A stretch of 36,331 bases of DNA from positions 1 to 36,331 of the forward strand of contig NZ_BAZW01000042.1 in the NCBI RefSeq assembly GCF_000974365.1. Direction: 5' to 3'. A program made the translations under genes and the position numbers. This DNA is from Geofilum rubicundum JCM 15548 (GTDB lineage Bacteria > Bacteroidota > Bacteroidia > Bacteroidales > Marinilabiliaceae). Below are positions 8,877-17,344 of this stretch, piece by piece. Position 1 is the first letter of the stretch. Every line of letters begins with the position of its first letter. The notes beneath the pieces are model-generated. The model was given only the letters and a program-made list of their open reading frames with translations, was not told where the DNA came from and did not search any database.

Positions 8877-10706
8877 ATGGTTGTATCACCTTACATATAT
8901 GCCCGTCCCGGAATCTCCGTTTGGCCCGATGGCAAAACCGATGCCCTGGTGTGGAGTCCCTTGGCCACAAAGGTCGAGGTGCTGCCCGCAAAGGGGGCGC
9001 CCATTGTTTTGGAGCCCAAAGAATTTGGCTTTTGGGAAGGGCAGGACTTGAAAATAAATGCGGGAGAGACTTACCAATTGCGTTTGGATGGGGAGGAGGC
9101 TTTTCCCGATCCGGCCTCGCTCTCCCAGCCAGAGGGTGTGCACGGGCCTTCCCGGGTGACTGATTTGGGCGATTTTGTCTGGAATGATGCGCAGTGGCGC
9201 TCGCCTGATCTGGAGGACTTGATTATCTATGAGTTGCATGTGGGGACTTTCTCTGGCAGGGGCGACTTTGAAGGGGTTGAGGAGCGGTTGAGCGAACTCG
9301 TGGAACTGGGGGTTACTGCCATAGAGCTCATGCCGGTGGCTCAGTTTCCGGGTGGTCGCAATTGGGGCTATGATGGTGTTTTTCCCTATGCGGTACAATG
9401 GGAGTACGGCGGGGCAAAAGGCTTACAAAAATTGGTCAATGCCTGTCATGAAAAAGGTCTGGCTGTTATTCTGGATGTGGTCTATAACCATCTGGGTCCG
9501 GAAGGCAACTATCTGGGGCAGTTTGGCCCTTACTTTACCGATAAATATCAAACGCCCTGGGGGGCCGCCATTAACTTTGATGATGCCTGGTGCGATGGCG
9601 TGCGCCACTATTTTATTCAAAATACCCTGATGTGGTTGCGCGATTTTCACATAGATGGATTGAGATTGGATGCCGTGCATGCCATTAAGGATAACAGCGC
9701 TCTACCTGTTTTGGCTCAGTTGAAGACGGCCGTTGAGGCCTTGAACCGGTCTTCCGGACAAAAGCATTTTCTTATCGCAGAGTGTGATTTGAACGATGTC
9801 AAATACCTCAACCCCATAAACTCGGGTGGATATGCCATGGATGCCCAGTGGTGTGATGAATTTCACCATGCCCTGCATGCGCAGGTCACGGGAGAAGTCA
9901 AGGGGTATTATTCCGATTTTGGCGGCATGGATCCTTTGGAGAAAACCCTGAAAAGTGGCTTTGTCTACGATGGCATCTGGTCGCCTCACCGTAAAAAAAT
10001 CTTTGGCAGTCGACCCCATGGAATAGCCCCGTCACGTTTGGTTGTGTTTTCACAAAACCACGATCAAATTGGTAACCGGATGCTGGGGGATCGACTGTCC
10101 GCTTTGCTGGATCATGAACGCCTTAAGCTGGTCGCCGGTTTTACCCTGCTTTCCCCTTTTACGCCTTTGCTATTTATGGGGGAGGAGTATGGTGAAAAGC
10201 AGCCCTTTTTATATTTCACCAGTCACGGCGACCCCCAACTGATAGAAGCCGTCCGCAAGGGGCGTCAAAACGAGTTCAAAGATTTCATGAAAGATGAAAA
10301 GGCACCTGATCCACAGTCGGACGAGACCTTCCAAAGGAGCCGGTTGACCGATAGGGCCCGGTGGAGCGATGAGCAGCGAACGCTTCGGGTTTTCTACCAA
10401 AAACTCATCCGGCTGCGAAAGTCCATCCTTACCGGTAGCGATAAGCAGGGGAGGGAAATAGGTCGGGAAGCACCTGAGGTGCTTTCCATTGCTTATCATT
10501 CTGCCCGTCAATTCATCCGCATAACCTTTAATTTTGGGAAAAACCCTTATGCGATGTCCCTGCCACCAGGCAGTTATAAACTATTATTCTACTCGGCCGA
10601 CCCGGAGTGGTCGGGCCATGGGGAAGAACCATTGAATGCCCAACCTGAAGCACCTGAACAAATCCTGACCGGTCACTCTTTTTCTGTCCTACAGCAGAAA
10701 CCGTAG
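8877..10706 (+). CDS. treZ: Malto-oligosyltrehalose trehalohydrolase (GH13)
   Basis: Cleaves the alpha-1,4 bond next to the alpha,alpha-1,1 end of maltooligosyltrehalose and releases trehalose. 609 residues, as usual. An N-terminal CBM48/E-set-like domain (about 1-100) precedes the GH13 barrel: YELHVGTFSGRGDFEG, VILDVVYNHLGPEGNYLG, GLRLDAVHAIKD (nucleophile Asp), LIAECDLND (acid Glu) and FSQNHDQIGNR (third Asp). ELHVGTFS and NHLGPEGNYL favour TreZ over GlgB. It begins 3 bp after the glgX stop and lies 50 bp before treY/malQ, so the three are probably one transcript. Confidence 0.93.
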   Translation: MVVSPYIYARPGISVWPDGKTDALVWSPLATKVEVLPAKGAPIVLEPKEFGFWEGQDLKINAGETYQLRLDGEEAFPDPASLSQPEGVHGPSRVTDLGDFVWNDAQWRSPDLEDLIIYELHVGTFSGRGDFEGVEERLSELVELGVTAIELMPVAQFPGGRNWGYDGVFPYAVQWEYGGAKGLQKLVNACHEKGLAVILDVVYNHLGPEGNYLGQFGPYFTDKYQTPWGAAINFDDAWCDGVRHYFIQNTLMWLRDFHIDGLRLDAVHAIKDNSALPVLAQLKTAVEALNRSSGQKHFLIAECDLNDVKYLNPINSGGYAMDAQWCDEFHHALHAQVTGEVKGYYSDFGGMDPLEKTLKSGFVYDGIWSPHRKKIFGSRPHGIAPSRLVVFSQNHDQIGNRMLGDRLSALLDHERLKLVAGFTLLSPFTPLLFMGEEYGEKQPFLYFTSHGDPQLIEAVRKGRQNEFKDFMKDEKAPDPQSDETFQRSRLTDRARWSDEQRTLRVFYQKLIRLRKSILTGSDKQGREIGREAPEVLSIAYHSARQFIRITFNFGKNPYAMSLPPGSYKLLFYSADPEWSGHGEEPLNAQPEAPEQILTGHSFSVLQQKP

Positions 10707-10756
10707 TTATATTTTTGGATAGTTCGTAGGCAAATGATTATCAAAATTTAAAAATT

Positions 10757-13700
10757 ATGTTTCACCCGGTTTCCACATACAGAATTCAATTCAACCAGTC
10801 CTTTACCTTTGCCGATGCCCTCGAACAGTTAGAATACTTTCGTTTATTGGGCATTGGCTCGGTATATGCCAGTCCGGTATTTAAGTCGACCCCCGGCAGC
10901 ATGCATGGTTACGATGTGACCAATCCCCTTGAAATCAACCCTGAGATCGCCTCCGGTGTTAAGATGAAAAATTTAACTGCAGCGTTAAAGAAGGTGGGCA
11001 TTGGCTGGATCCAGGATATGGTTCCCAATCACATGGCTTTTAACCAGCACAATAGGTGGATGTGGGATGTGTTGGAGAAGGGCTCACACTCCAATTATGC
11101 CACGTATTTTGATGTTTATTGGGGCCATACAGGTTTTGGCAACAGAATTATGGCGCCCTTTTTGGGAAATACGCTGGAGCGGGTTTTGGCCGACCGGCAA
11201 ATTTCTTTGGAGTGGTACAGGGAGGGGTATTGTTTGAATTATTTCGATAATCGTTATCCCATCCGTTATGAATCATGGAGATGGCTGATGAAGGAATACG
11301 CCGAGTTATATCCCGATGTCTTGCGTAAACTCTTTAAGTCATTGCCAGATGATGATGAAAGCGTCTCGGGCAGTTTCTTAAACGAAACCTGGGACGGGAT
11401 TAAAAAACAACTTATCCCCTTGGTGGAGAAAAATGTGGATGTGGCCCGTTTTTTTGAAGAGATCGCCAACGGTGTCAACGGTCGGCCCGACATGCTGAAA
11501 CAGCTGGTCGAGCGTCAGCACTATTTGTTGGGGTATTGGAAGGAGACCGAAAAACAGATCAATTATCGCCGTTTTTTTACGGTCAATGATTTGATTTGTC
11601 TGCGGATGGAGGACAGGGAGGTGTTTGAGGGGTATCATGCCATCCTTTTTAACTGGGTCAAAAAGGGCATAGTCGATGGTTTGCGGGTCGATCATGTGGA
11701 CGGTCTTTTTAACCCGGGTCAGTACTTACAGGAATTGCGCCTGGCGTGCCACTCCGATACCTACCTGGTTGTGGAGAAAATACTGGAGCAAAAAGAGACT
11801 TTGCCGGAGGAGTGGCCTGTTCAGGGGACTTCCGGCTATGATTTTTTGGCCATGGTGAATAACCTGATGACCGATACCCGTCATATGTCCACCATCGCTG
11901 ACCATTATCAGCGTCTGACAGCTTCCCCGGGTGTTTCTGAAATAGAGATGACCGCGAAGCATCTCATATTAACCGGGCGCATGGCAGGTGAACTCGACAA
12001 TCTGGCGGATTTATTTGCCAGAAGCGGGATCGTCAGTCCCCAAATAATGGCCAAATCCGGCCCCGAATTGGTCCGGGAGACCATTGCCGCCTTTTTGATG
12101 GCCATGCTGGTCTACCGCTTTTATGCCACCACTTTGCCTCTGAAGGGACATGAACGGACAGCCGCTAAAAAAGTCTTTGTGCGGGCCGCTGAGACGGCCC
12201 CTCAATGTGCACCTATATTGAGCATTATTGAGGATTTATTGCTTCATACCCCTCCGTTGGAGGAGATACAATATCAGGCAGCCGTTCGGTTTTTGATGCG
12301 CAGCATGCAACTCGCCGGCCCCCTGATGGCCAAAGGCGTGGAAGATACCACCATGTACCGTTACAATGCCTTTATTGCCCACAATGAGGTGGGCGACTCT
12401 CCCCGGGCAAAGGGCATGACTATTCTGGAGTTTCATAAGCAGATGTCGGCACGTTTTGAAAAATGGCCACTGGCCATGAACAGCACCTCTACCCATGACA
12501 CCAAGCGGGGTGAAGATGTGCGTGCCCGCTTAAATGTGCTAAGTGAAATGCCGGAGAGGTGGACCGGTAGGGTGGATGAATGGCTGGCGCTTAACCGTTC
12601 TTTGAAAATAGAGGTGGACGGTCAAATGGCCCCTTCCGTGGGGGAAGAATTTTTTATTTACCAGACCCTTGTGGGCATATTACCTTTTAACCAGGAAGTG
12701 ACCAAAGTACTTTTGGAGCGATTGGATGCCTACTGGGTAAAGGCTTTGCGGGAAGCCAAAGAACACAGCAGTTGGAGCCAGCCCGATGAAAAATGGGAAG
12801 CAGCCGTTCTCCGGTTTGTACATGCGATTTTAGATGAGCATCACGGTTTTTTAAGTTCTTTCAGGGCATTTCAGGAAAAAGTGGCCGCTTATGGTATAAC
12901 AAATTCTTTAAGTCAACTGGCCCTCAAAATGACTTGTCCCGGCGTACCGGATACCTATCAGGGCACTGAATTGTGGGATTTAACATTGGTGGACCCCGAC
13001 AATCGGCAGGAGGTGGATTATACTTTGCGAAATATATTGTTGCGCTCGATGAACGACCGGCACAAGCGCGATCCTAACTTTTTCTTAGACGGCTTATGGC
13101 AGGAACGTGAGAACGGACATGTGAAACTTTGGCTCACGTCCCGTTTGCTGCAATACCGTCGCGAGTGGTCCGATGTATTTGCCAAAGGCACCTATATGCC
13201 TTTAAAAGTCCTGGGAAAATACAAAAAGCACATCCTGGCCTTTGCCCGACATTATCAAAACAAGTGGCACATTACCGCTGTGCCCCTTATGGTCTATGGG
13301 TTTTCGCCTGATAATTCCGATGTAGGAACCATTAGCTGGGAAGATACCCGGGTGGTTTTACCCCCGGAAGCGCCGGATGAATGGCGCAATGTATATGCAG
13401 GCACCGCTTATAGTTCCACGGGAGAGTTGCAGGTGGGCGCTTTGTTGTCGCATGCACCGGTCGTTCTATTGCAGGGTGAATTGCGCCATATGGGCAGAGC
13501 GGCGGGTGTTTTAATGCATATCACCTCCCTGGCAGGTCCTTATGCCATGGGCGATTTTGGTCCCGGCGCCTACCGTTTTGTAGATTGGTTGAAAGCCACT
13601 GGTCATGCCTATTGGCAGGTGCTGCCCTTTACGCCCATTACAGGAGAAGCCGGTTGGTCGCCCTACAGCGCTCCGTCCGCCATGGCCGGCAACACCCTTT

Positions 13701-14998
13701 TCATAAGTCCTGAAATTTTGTCCGATGAAGGCCTGATATTGCCCGCCGAATTGGATGGCTTTAAAAGAAAGAACAAAGGAAAGGTAGATTACGAGGAGGT
13801 GCGACATATCAGCGATGAGGTGCTGACCCTGGCCTGGCATCGCTTCCAACAGAAAGGTCTTCATCAGTCCCGGGAACGAATGGAAGCGTTTTGTGCCGCT
13901 GAAAGTGACTGGCTCGACGATTATGCCCTCTTTGTCTGTCTCAAAGAAGACTTCAATCACCTGCCATGGAACCAGTGGCCCGAGACTTATAAAAACCGTG
14001 ATGAAGCAGCATTGGCCCAATTTGTCGCCCAAAACACCGAACGACTCGATTATTTAAAATTTGGGCAATTCATTTTTGCCCGGCAATGGATGGCCTTGAA
14101 GCGCTATGCCAACTACCAGGAAGTCAAGGTTATTGGCGATATCCCCATCTATGTCAGTTACGACAATGCCGATGTCTGGGCACATCCCCATCTTTTTAAG
14201 CTGGATGCCGACAAGTCGCCCACTGCCGTAGCCGGCGTGCCGCCCGACTATTTCAGTGCGACCGGACAGTTGTGGAACATGCCGGTTTATGATTGGGGTG
14301 CCCATAAAAAGGAGGGGTACAACTGGTGGGTCAGGCGCATCCAAAAGAATCTGGATCTTTACGACTTGCTGCGTTTGGATCATTTCCGGGGCTTTGAAGC
14401 CTATTGGGAAGTCCCTGCCGGTGAACCCACTGCCGAGAGCGGTCGTTGGGTCAAAGGTCCTGGCCGCCCCTTCTTTCGGGTACTCAGGAACCATTTTCCA
14501 AAACTGCCCTTTATTGCCGAAGATTTGGGGGATATAGATGAGGCTGTTCTGACCTTGCGCGATGCCTTTGGTTTGCCCGGCATGCGGGTACTGCAGTTTG
14601 CCTGGGGCCATGAGTTCGCCACTTCGGTGCACGCACCGCACAATTATCCGGTAGACTGTCTGGCCTATACCGGCACGCACGATAACAATACCAGCAGAGG
14701 CTGGTTGAGTGCGCTGGATGATAAATCCATCAAAAAGCAAATGTCCGATTACACAGGGCTGGCACCCAAGCGCAAAAATGTGCACGAGCTGATGACGCGG
14801 ATGGTTTGGGCTTCAGCGGCTCAGACAGCCATTGTGCCCATGCAGGACTTGCTGGGGATGGATGAAAGTTCACGCATGAATGAACCCTCTGTACCTAGCG
14901 GTAACTGGACATGGCGACTTAAAGAGTTGCCGGATGGCGAAAAGTGGGTGAAAGCGCTGCGCCGCTTGCTATGGACTTTTGGCCGGTCGGAGAAGTAA
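10757..14998 (+). CDS. treY-malQ: TreY-MalQ fusion: maltooligosyl trehalose synthase / 4-alpha-glucanotransferase
   Basis: One continuous 1413-residue frame encodes two enzymes. Residues 1 to about 900 are TreY (GH13_26): YRIQFNQSFTF, WIQDMVPNHMAFN, GLRVDHVDGL (nucleophile near Asp312), VVEKILEQKETLPEEW (acid Glu) and TSTHDTKRGEDVRARL. TreY turns the reducing-end alpha-1,4 bond into alpha,alpha-1,1. Residues from about 910 to the end are a full-length GH77 amylomaltase: MHITSLAGPYAMGDFGP, WSPYSAPSAMAGN, RLDHFRGFEAYW (Asp near 1208), FIAEDLGD (Glu near 1255) and GTHDNNTSRGW (Asp near 1309). MalQ could rebuild short maltodextrins into chains long enough for TreY. Both catalytic sets look intact. 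A fusion in the opposite order (glucanotransferase first) is known in other bacteria. Confidence 0.92.
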   Translation: MFHPVSTYRIQFNQSFTFADALEQLEYFRLLGIGSVYASPVFKSTPGSMHGYDVTNPLEINPEIASGVKMKNLTAALKKVGIGWIQDMVPNHMAFNQHNRWMWDVLEKGSHSNYATYFDVYWGHTGFGNRIMAPFLGNTLERVLADRQISLEWYREGYCLNYFDNRYPIRYESWRWLMKEYAELYPDVLRKLFKSLPDDDESVSGSFLNETWDGIKKQLIPLVEKNVDVARFFEEIANGVNGRPDMLKQLVERQHYLLGYWKETEKQINYRRFFTVNDLICLRMEDREVFEGYHAILFNWVKKGIVDGLRVDHVDGLFNPGQYLQELRLACHSDTYLVVEKILEQKETLPEEWPVQGTSGYDFLAMVNNLMTDTRHMSTIADHYQRLTASPGVSEIEMTAKHLILTGRMAGELDNLADLFARSGIVSPQIMAKSGPELVRETIAAFLMAMLVYRFYATTLPLKGHERTAAKKVFVRAAETAPQCAPILSIIEDLLLHTPPLEEIQYQAAVRFLMRSMQLAGPLMAKGVEDTTMYRYNAFIAHNEVGDSPRAKGMTILEFHKQMSARFEKWPLAMNSTSTHDTKRGEDVRARLNVLSEMPERWTGRVDEWLALNRSLKIEVDGQMAPSVGEEFFIYQTLVGILPFNQEVTKVLLERLDAYWVKALREAKEHSSWSQPDEKWEAAVLRFVHAILDEHHGFLSSFRAFQEKVAAYGITNSLSQLALKMTCPGVPDTYQGTELWDLTLVDPDNRQEVDYTLRNILLRSMNDRHKRDPNFFLDGLWQERENGHVKLWLTSRLLQYRREWSDVFAKGTYMPLKVLGKYKKHILAFARHYQNKWHITAVPLMVYGFSPDNSDVGTISWEDTRVVLPPEAPDEWRNVYAGTAYSSTGELQVGALLSHAPVVLLQGELRHMGRAAGVLMHITSLAGPYAMGDFGPGAYRFVDWLKATGHAYWQVLPFTPITGEAGWSPYSAPSAMAGNTLFISPEILSDEGLILPAELDGFKRKNKGKVDYEEVRHISDEVLTLAWHRFQQKGLHQSRERMEAFCAAESDWLDDYALFVCLKEDFNHLPWNQWPETYKNRDEAALAQFVAQNTERLDYLKFGQFIFARQWMALKRYANYQEVKVIGDIPIYVSYDNADVWAHPHLFKLDADKSPTAVAGVPPDYFSATGQLWNMPVYDWGAHKKEGYNWWVRRIQKNLDLYDLLRLDHFRGFEAYWEVPAGEPTAESGRWVKGPGRPFFRVLRNHFPKLPFIAEDLGDIDEAVLTLRDAFGLPGMRVLQFAWGHEFATSVHAPHNYPVDCLAYTGTHDNNTSRGWLSALDDKSIKKQMSDYTGLAPKRKNVHELMTRMVWASAAQTAIVPMQDLLGMDESSRMNEPSVPSGNWTWRLKELPDGEKWVKALRRLLWTFGRSEK

Positions 14999-15010
14999 TT
15001 TGCCTCTCTG

Positions 15011-15054
15011 TTGCATAAAAATGCGTAAACTTGAATGTAAAAGTACTTATGCAA
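15011..15054. repeat. 8 bp inverted repeat after treY/malQ
   Basis: TTGCATAA (15011-15018) and TTATGCAA (15047-15054) are perfect inverted repeats 28 nt apart. This is the first of several inverted repeats in the 321 bp non-coding gap between treY/malQ and ddh. It is short enough to be chance. Confidence 0.4.
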
Positions 15055-15091
15055 GTGGGTAAATAAACCGCCTTCGATAAAAATCGTTAAG

Positions 15092-15173
15092 AAATTGAGT
15101 CTGTTTTCCGTTTAGAAGCCCGCATTGTTTGAGCGTAGCGAGTTTGAGGGGTTTAGGAAAACAGACTCAATTT
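15092..15173. repeat. REP-like palindromic element with 18 bp perfect arms
   Basis: AAATTGAGTCTGTTTTCC (15092-15109) is repeated exactly, inverted, at 15156-15173. The 46 nt loop carries CCCGCATTGTTTGAGCGTAGCGAG, itself partly symmetrical. It lies between convergent genes. The gap contains no gene. Length, perfection and location fit an extragenic palindromic repeat family, and a weak second copy is at 2018-2044. Mobility by a RAYT transposase is possible but nothing here shows it. Confidence 0.8.
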
Positions 15174-15269
15174 TAGATTTTTAGCGTCAGCGGCGGCATT
15201 TTTAGCTTCGCTGAATTTTGCTACGTTTGGCATTGATGCAAACAAGTTTGATCACTGCGCTCACTAAAC

Positions 15270-15312
15270 GCAAAATTTTGCTTACTTTTTTTTGCTGTAG
15301 CAAAAAAGTAAG
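15270..15312. terminator. Bidirectional terminator-like hairpin between treY/malQ and ddh
   Basis: CTTACTTTTTTTTGCT (15281-15296) pairs with AGCAAAAAAGTAAG (15299-15312) across a 2 nt loop, with a two-base bulge. It adjoins a perfect 12 bp palindrome, GCAAAATTTTGC (15270-15281). The A/T-rich stem gives a U-tract on either strand, so it could end both convergent transcripts. It may also be the end of the palindromic element that starts at 15,092. Confidence 0.6.
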
Positions 15313-15319
15313 AATCCGG

Positions 15320-16225
15320 CTATACCAAATGCTTTAGCAAATCGTCTTTGTCACCTGCCAGATAGTCAATAGGTGCAATCTCCGGCATGGTGTAGGCACC
15401 CGGTTGCTGCTTCAATACGGCGCGGGCACAGGAAATCAAAATTTGGGCGGTCAGCGCCGGGTTGTTGATTTTCATGCGGAACTCAAACAATTGATTCTGG
15501 GTTTTTCCGGACACTCCTTTATGTTCCAATAAGACGCCATGCCCCATGTCTTTTAACTCATCTACATTTGGCACAGGAATCACGTGGGTCTCGTCATTGC
15601 TGAAATAGCTGTCCGACTTGATATCCTTGGTGACTTTTTCAACACTGGCACCATCTTCCAGTTCGACATAAACCATGCGACGATGAATGCCGGTTCCGGT
15701 AGGGATGGTCATGGAAAGCGCTTCTTTTACGCCATCCTTACCCTTGGCTACCACCGAGTGCCCCATGCTCATTCCAGGGCCGAAATTGGTGTAGGTTAAT
15801 CCTTTAGGCGCCATGGCCCTTAGCAAGGTGCGCACCACCGAGTCGCTACCCGGATCCCAGCCGGCAGAAATAATGGCGGCCGAGTTATGTTTTTTACCTG
15901 CTTCGCTCAAAAGCTGTCGCAGATCGAGCATGGCCTGACCATGGATATCAAAACTATCTACGGTGCAAATTCCTTTGGCCAAAATAGCGCTGGCCACTTC
16001 AGGAATGCTGCGTGTCGGTGAACACAAAACGGCCACATCCACTTTGCCCAAGTCTGAAATATCTGATACAATTTTTACACCTGCCAATTCGGGGGGCGTG
16101 TCGCCGGTGGAGGAGGCACGGCGCACAACGCCTGCCAATTCCATATCAGGAGCAGCCTGAATGGCTTCAACTGAGAATTTACCAATGTTTCCGTAACTGA
16201 CTACTGCTACTTTAATTTTACTCAT
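15320..16225 (-). CDS. ddh: meso-Diaminopimelate D-dehydrogenase
   Basis: NADP-dependent reductive amination of tetrahydrodipicolinate to meso-diaminopimelate, a one-step branch to lysine and peptidoglycan precursors. 301 residues from ATG at 16225 (MSKIKVAVVSYGNIGKFS); the longer open frame to 16291 adds a hydrophobic stretch not in the family and overlaps the promoter. Seen: Rossmann motif SYGNIGKFSVEAI, CSPTRSIPEVA, DSFDIHGQAM, SAGWDPGSDSVVRTLL, TNFGPGMSMGHSV, HVIPVPNVDELKDMGHGV and the C-terminal PEIAPIDYL. It is a single gene on the minus strand, convergent with the trehalose operon, with a good promoter. Confidence 0.93.
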   Translation of the reverse strand: MSKIKVAVVSYGNIGKFSVEAIQAAPDMELAGVVRRASSTGDTPPELAGVKIVSDISDLGKVDVAVLCSPTRSIPEVASAILAKGICTVDSFDIHGQAMLDLRQLLSEAGKKHNSAAIISAGWDPGSDSVVRTLLRAMAPKGLTYTNFGPGMSMGHSVVAKGKDGVKEALSMTIPTGTGIHRRMVYVELEDGASVEKVTKDIKSDSYFSNDETHVIPVPNVDELKDMGHGVLLEHKGVSGKTQNQLFEFRMKINNPALTAQILISCARAVLKQQPGAYTMPEIAPIDYLAGDKDDLLKHLV

Positions 16226-16261
16226 AATACCTGGTTTTATTTTTTTGATATCAATAATTAA

Positions 16262-16292
16262 CAAATGTACTAAAAAAATCAAAGGTGGCAAA
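16262..16292 (-). promoter_or_regulatory. Bacteroidota-type promoter of ddh
   Basis: On the minus strand, TTTG (plus coordinates 16289-16292), a 19 nt spacer and TACATTTG (16262-16269) match the consensus TTTG-N19-TAnnTTTG fully. The transcript would start near 16256, about 30 nt before the ATG at 16225. This supports the short start for ddh. Confidence 0.8.
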
Positions 16293-16564
16293 TTGTAATT
16301 TTTTTGAATGATTGTCTTACAGTAATGTGAATTATGGCATTTTCAAAATTCGATTTGACAGTAGGGTTTTTGCCCTGTGCGGTCTTAATTGGTTCACAGA
16401 AGCCCTGTCTTTTATATTTTGTAGCACATACTTTTTAATTGGGAATGCTTTTGTATAAATTGCCCCTGTGATTTGGTTGCCCTAAGAATTTCCCTGAACT
16501 TCTGTTGAGCAACGGTCCCTAAAGTATGGTCCAGCCTTTTTGAGAAACTGTTTAAATTACAAAT
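16293..16564. other. Divergent intergenic stretch, no gene seen
   Basis: 272 bp of A/T-rich DNA between the ddh promoter and the methyltransferase start. I see no open frame, RNA gene or strong hairpin. No full TTTG-N19-TAnnTTTG promoter for the methyltransferase is visible; TGCTTTTG near 16450 is one base off the -7 element but lacks a partner at the right distance. Confidence 0.5.
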
Positions 16565-17182
16565 ATGAGCGAGTTTGATAGTGTAGCCCGTGAATGGGAT
16601 AATAAACCGGATCGATTGGAACGTTCCATGGCCATTGCAGAAAAGATATTGGAGGCCATTGTGCCTGCCCCTTCCCTGACCGCCCTTGAATTTGGTGCCG
16701 GCACAGGTATATTGAGTTTGTTGCTGAAGGATTATTTTTCAGAAATAACCATGATGGATAGTTCGCAGGAGATGGTAAAAGTGATGGAAGAGAAAGTGGC
16801 AAATGGTCAGCAATACCATTTAAAGCCGCTCTTTTTCGACCTCGAAAAAGCGCCTTATACGAGGCAAAAGGTGGATGTCATCTTCACCCAAATGGTGATG
16901 CATCACGTCCATGAGTTGGATTTGGTATTGAGCCGTTTCCGGGAAATGCTCAATCCGGACGGCCAATTAGCCATCGTCGATTTGTACGCCGAAGACGGCT
17001 CCTTTCACGGTGAATCATTCAAAGGTCATCTTGGTTTTAAGCCCGAAGACTTGTCGGGCAGACTTAAATCCAACGGCTTTAAAGCGATTCAATACGGTCC
17101 TTGTTATGTGATGCAGAAAGAAACTGCTGAAGGTTTAGTCAAAGATTTTCCTTTGTTTTTGTTGGTGGCCAAAGGATCTTAG
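16565..17182 (+). CDS. Class I SAM-dependent methyltransferase
   Basis: 205 residues. The SAM-binding glycine motif ALEFGAGTGILSLLL is near residue 40, followed by the acidic MMDSSQEMV end of beta-2, VDVIFTQMVMHHV (motif II region) and LNPDGQLAIVDLYAEDG. This is a small-molecule type methyltransferase fold (Methyltransf_11/25-like). The substrate cannot be read from the sequence. It lies 160 bp upstream of hemA on the same strand; a link to tetrapyrrole metabolism is possible, but nothing beyond position suggests it. It contains a hairpin-like repeat with 9 bp arms at 16831-16850. Confidence 0.85.
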   Translation: MSEFDSVAREWDNKPDRLERSMAIAEKILEAIVPAPSLTALEFGAGTGILSLLLKDYFSEITMMDSSQEMVKVMEEKVANGQQYHLKPLFFDLEKAPYTRQKVDVIFTQMVMHHVHELDLVLSRFREMLNPDGQLAIVDLYAEDGSFHGESFKGHLGFKPEDLSGRLKSNGFKAIQYGPCYVMQKETAEGLVKDFPLFLLVAKGS

Positions 17183-17344
17183 TGTTTAATTCCTTTTGCA
17201 TCAGTTGTTTTATGGATGTTGGTGTTTAATATTTCCATCAGAATAAGCAATTCAAGTATAAAAATGCTTAATTTTATGCTTTCATTTTAAATGTCGGATG
17301 CGTATTTTCACCTGTCCGCAAACCAGGAAAAGCCATTTTGTGTT

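Noticed and set aside
14054-14785. Minus-strand open frame (243 codons) inside the MalQ domain
   Set aside because: Antisense to the GH77 catalytic motifs; no independent support.
16226-16291. Longer start of ddh at 16291
   Set aside because: It would run through the matched -7 box at 16262-16269 and adds a hydrophobic tail absent from the family; MSKIKVAV is the normal N-terminus.
17291-17344. Longer start of hemA at 17291
   Set aside because: The 18 extra residues resemble nothing in the family, and the start at 17345 puts the catalytic Cys at the usual position. It is not formally excluded.
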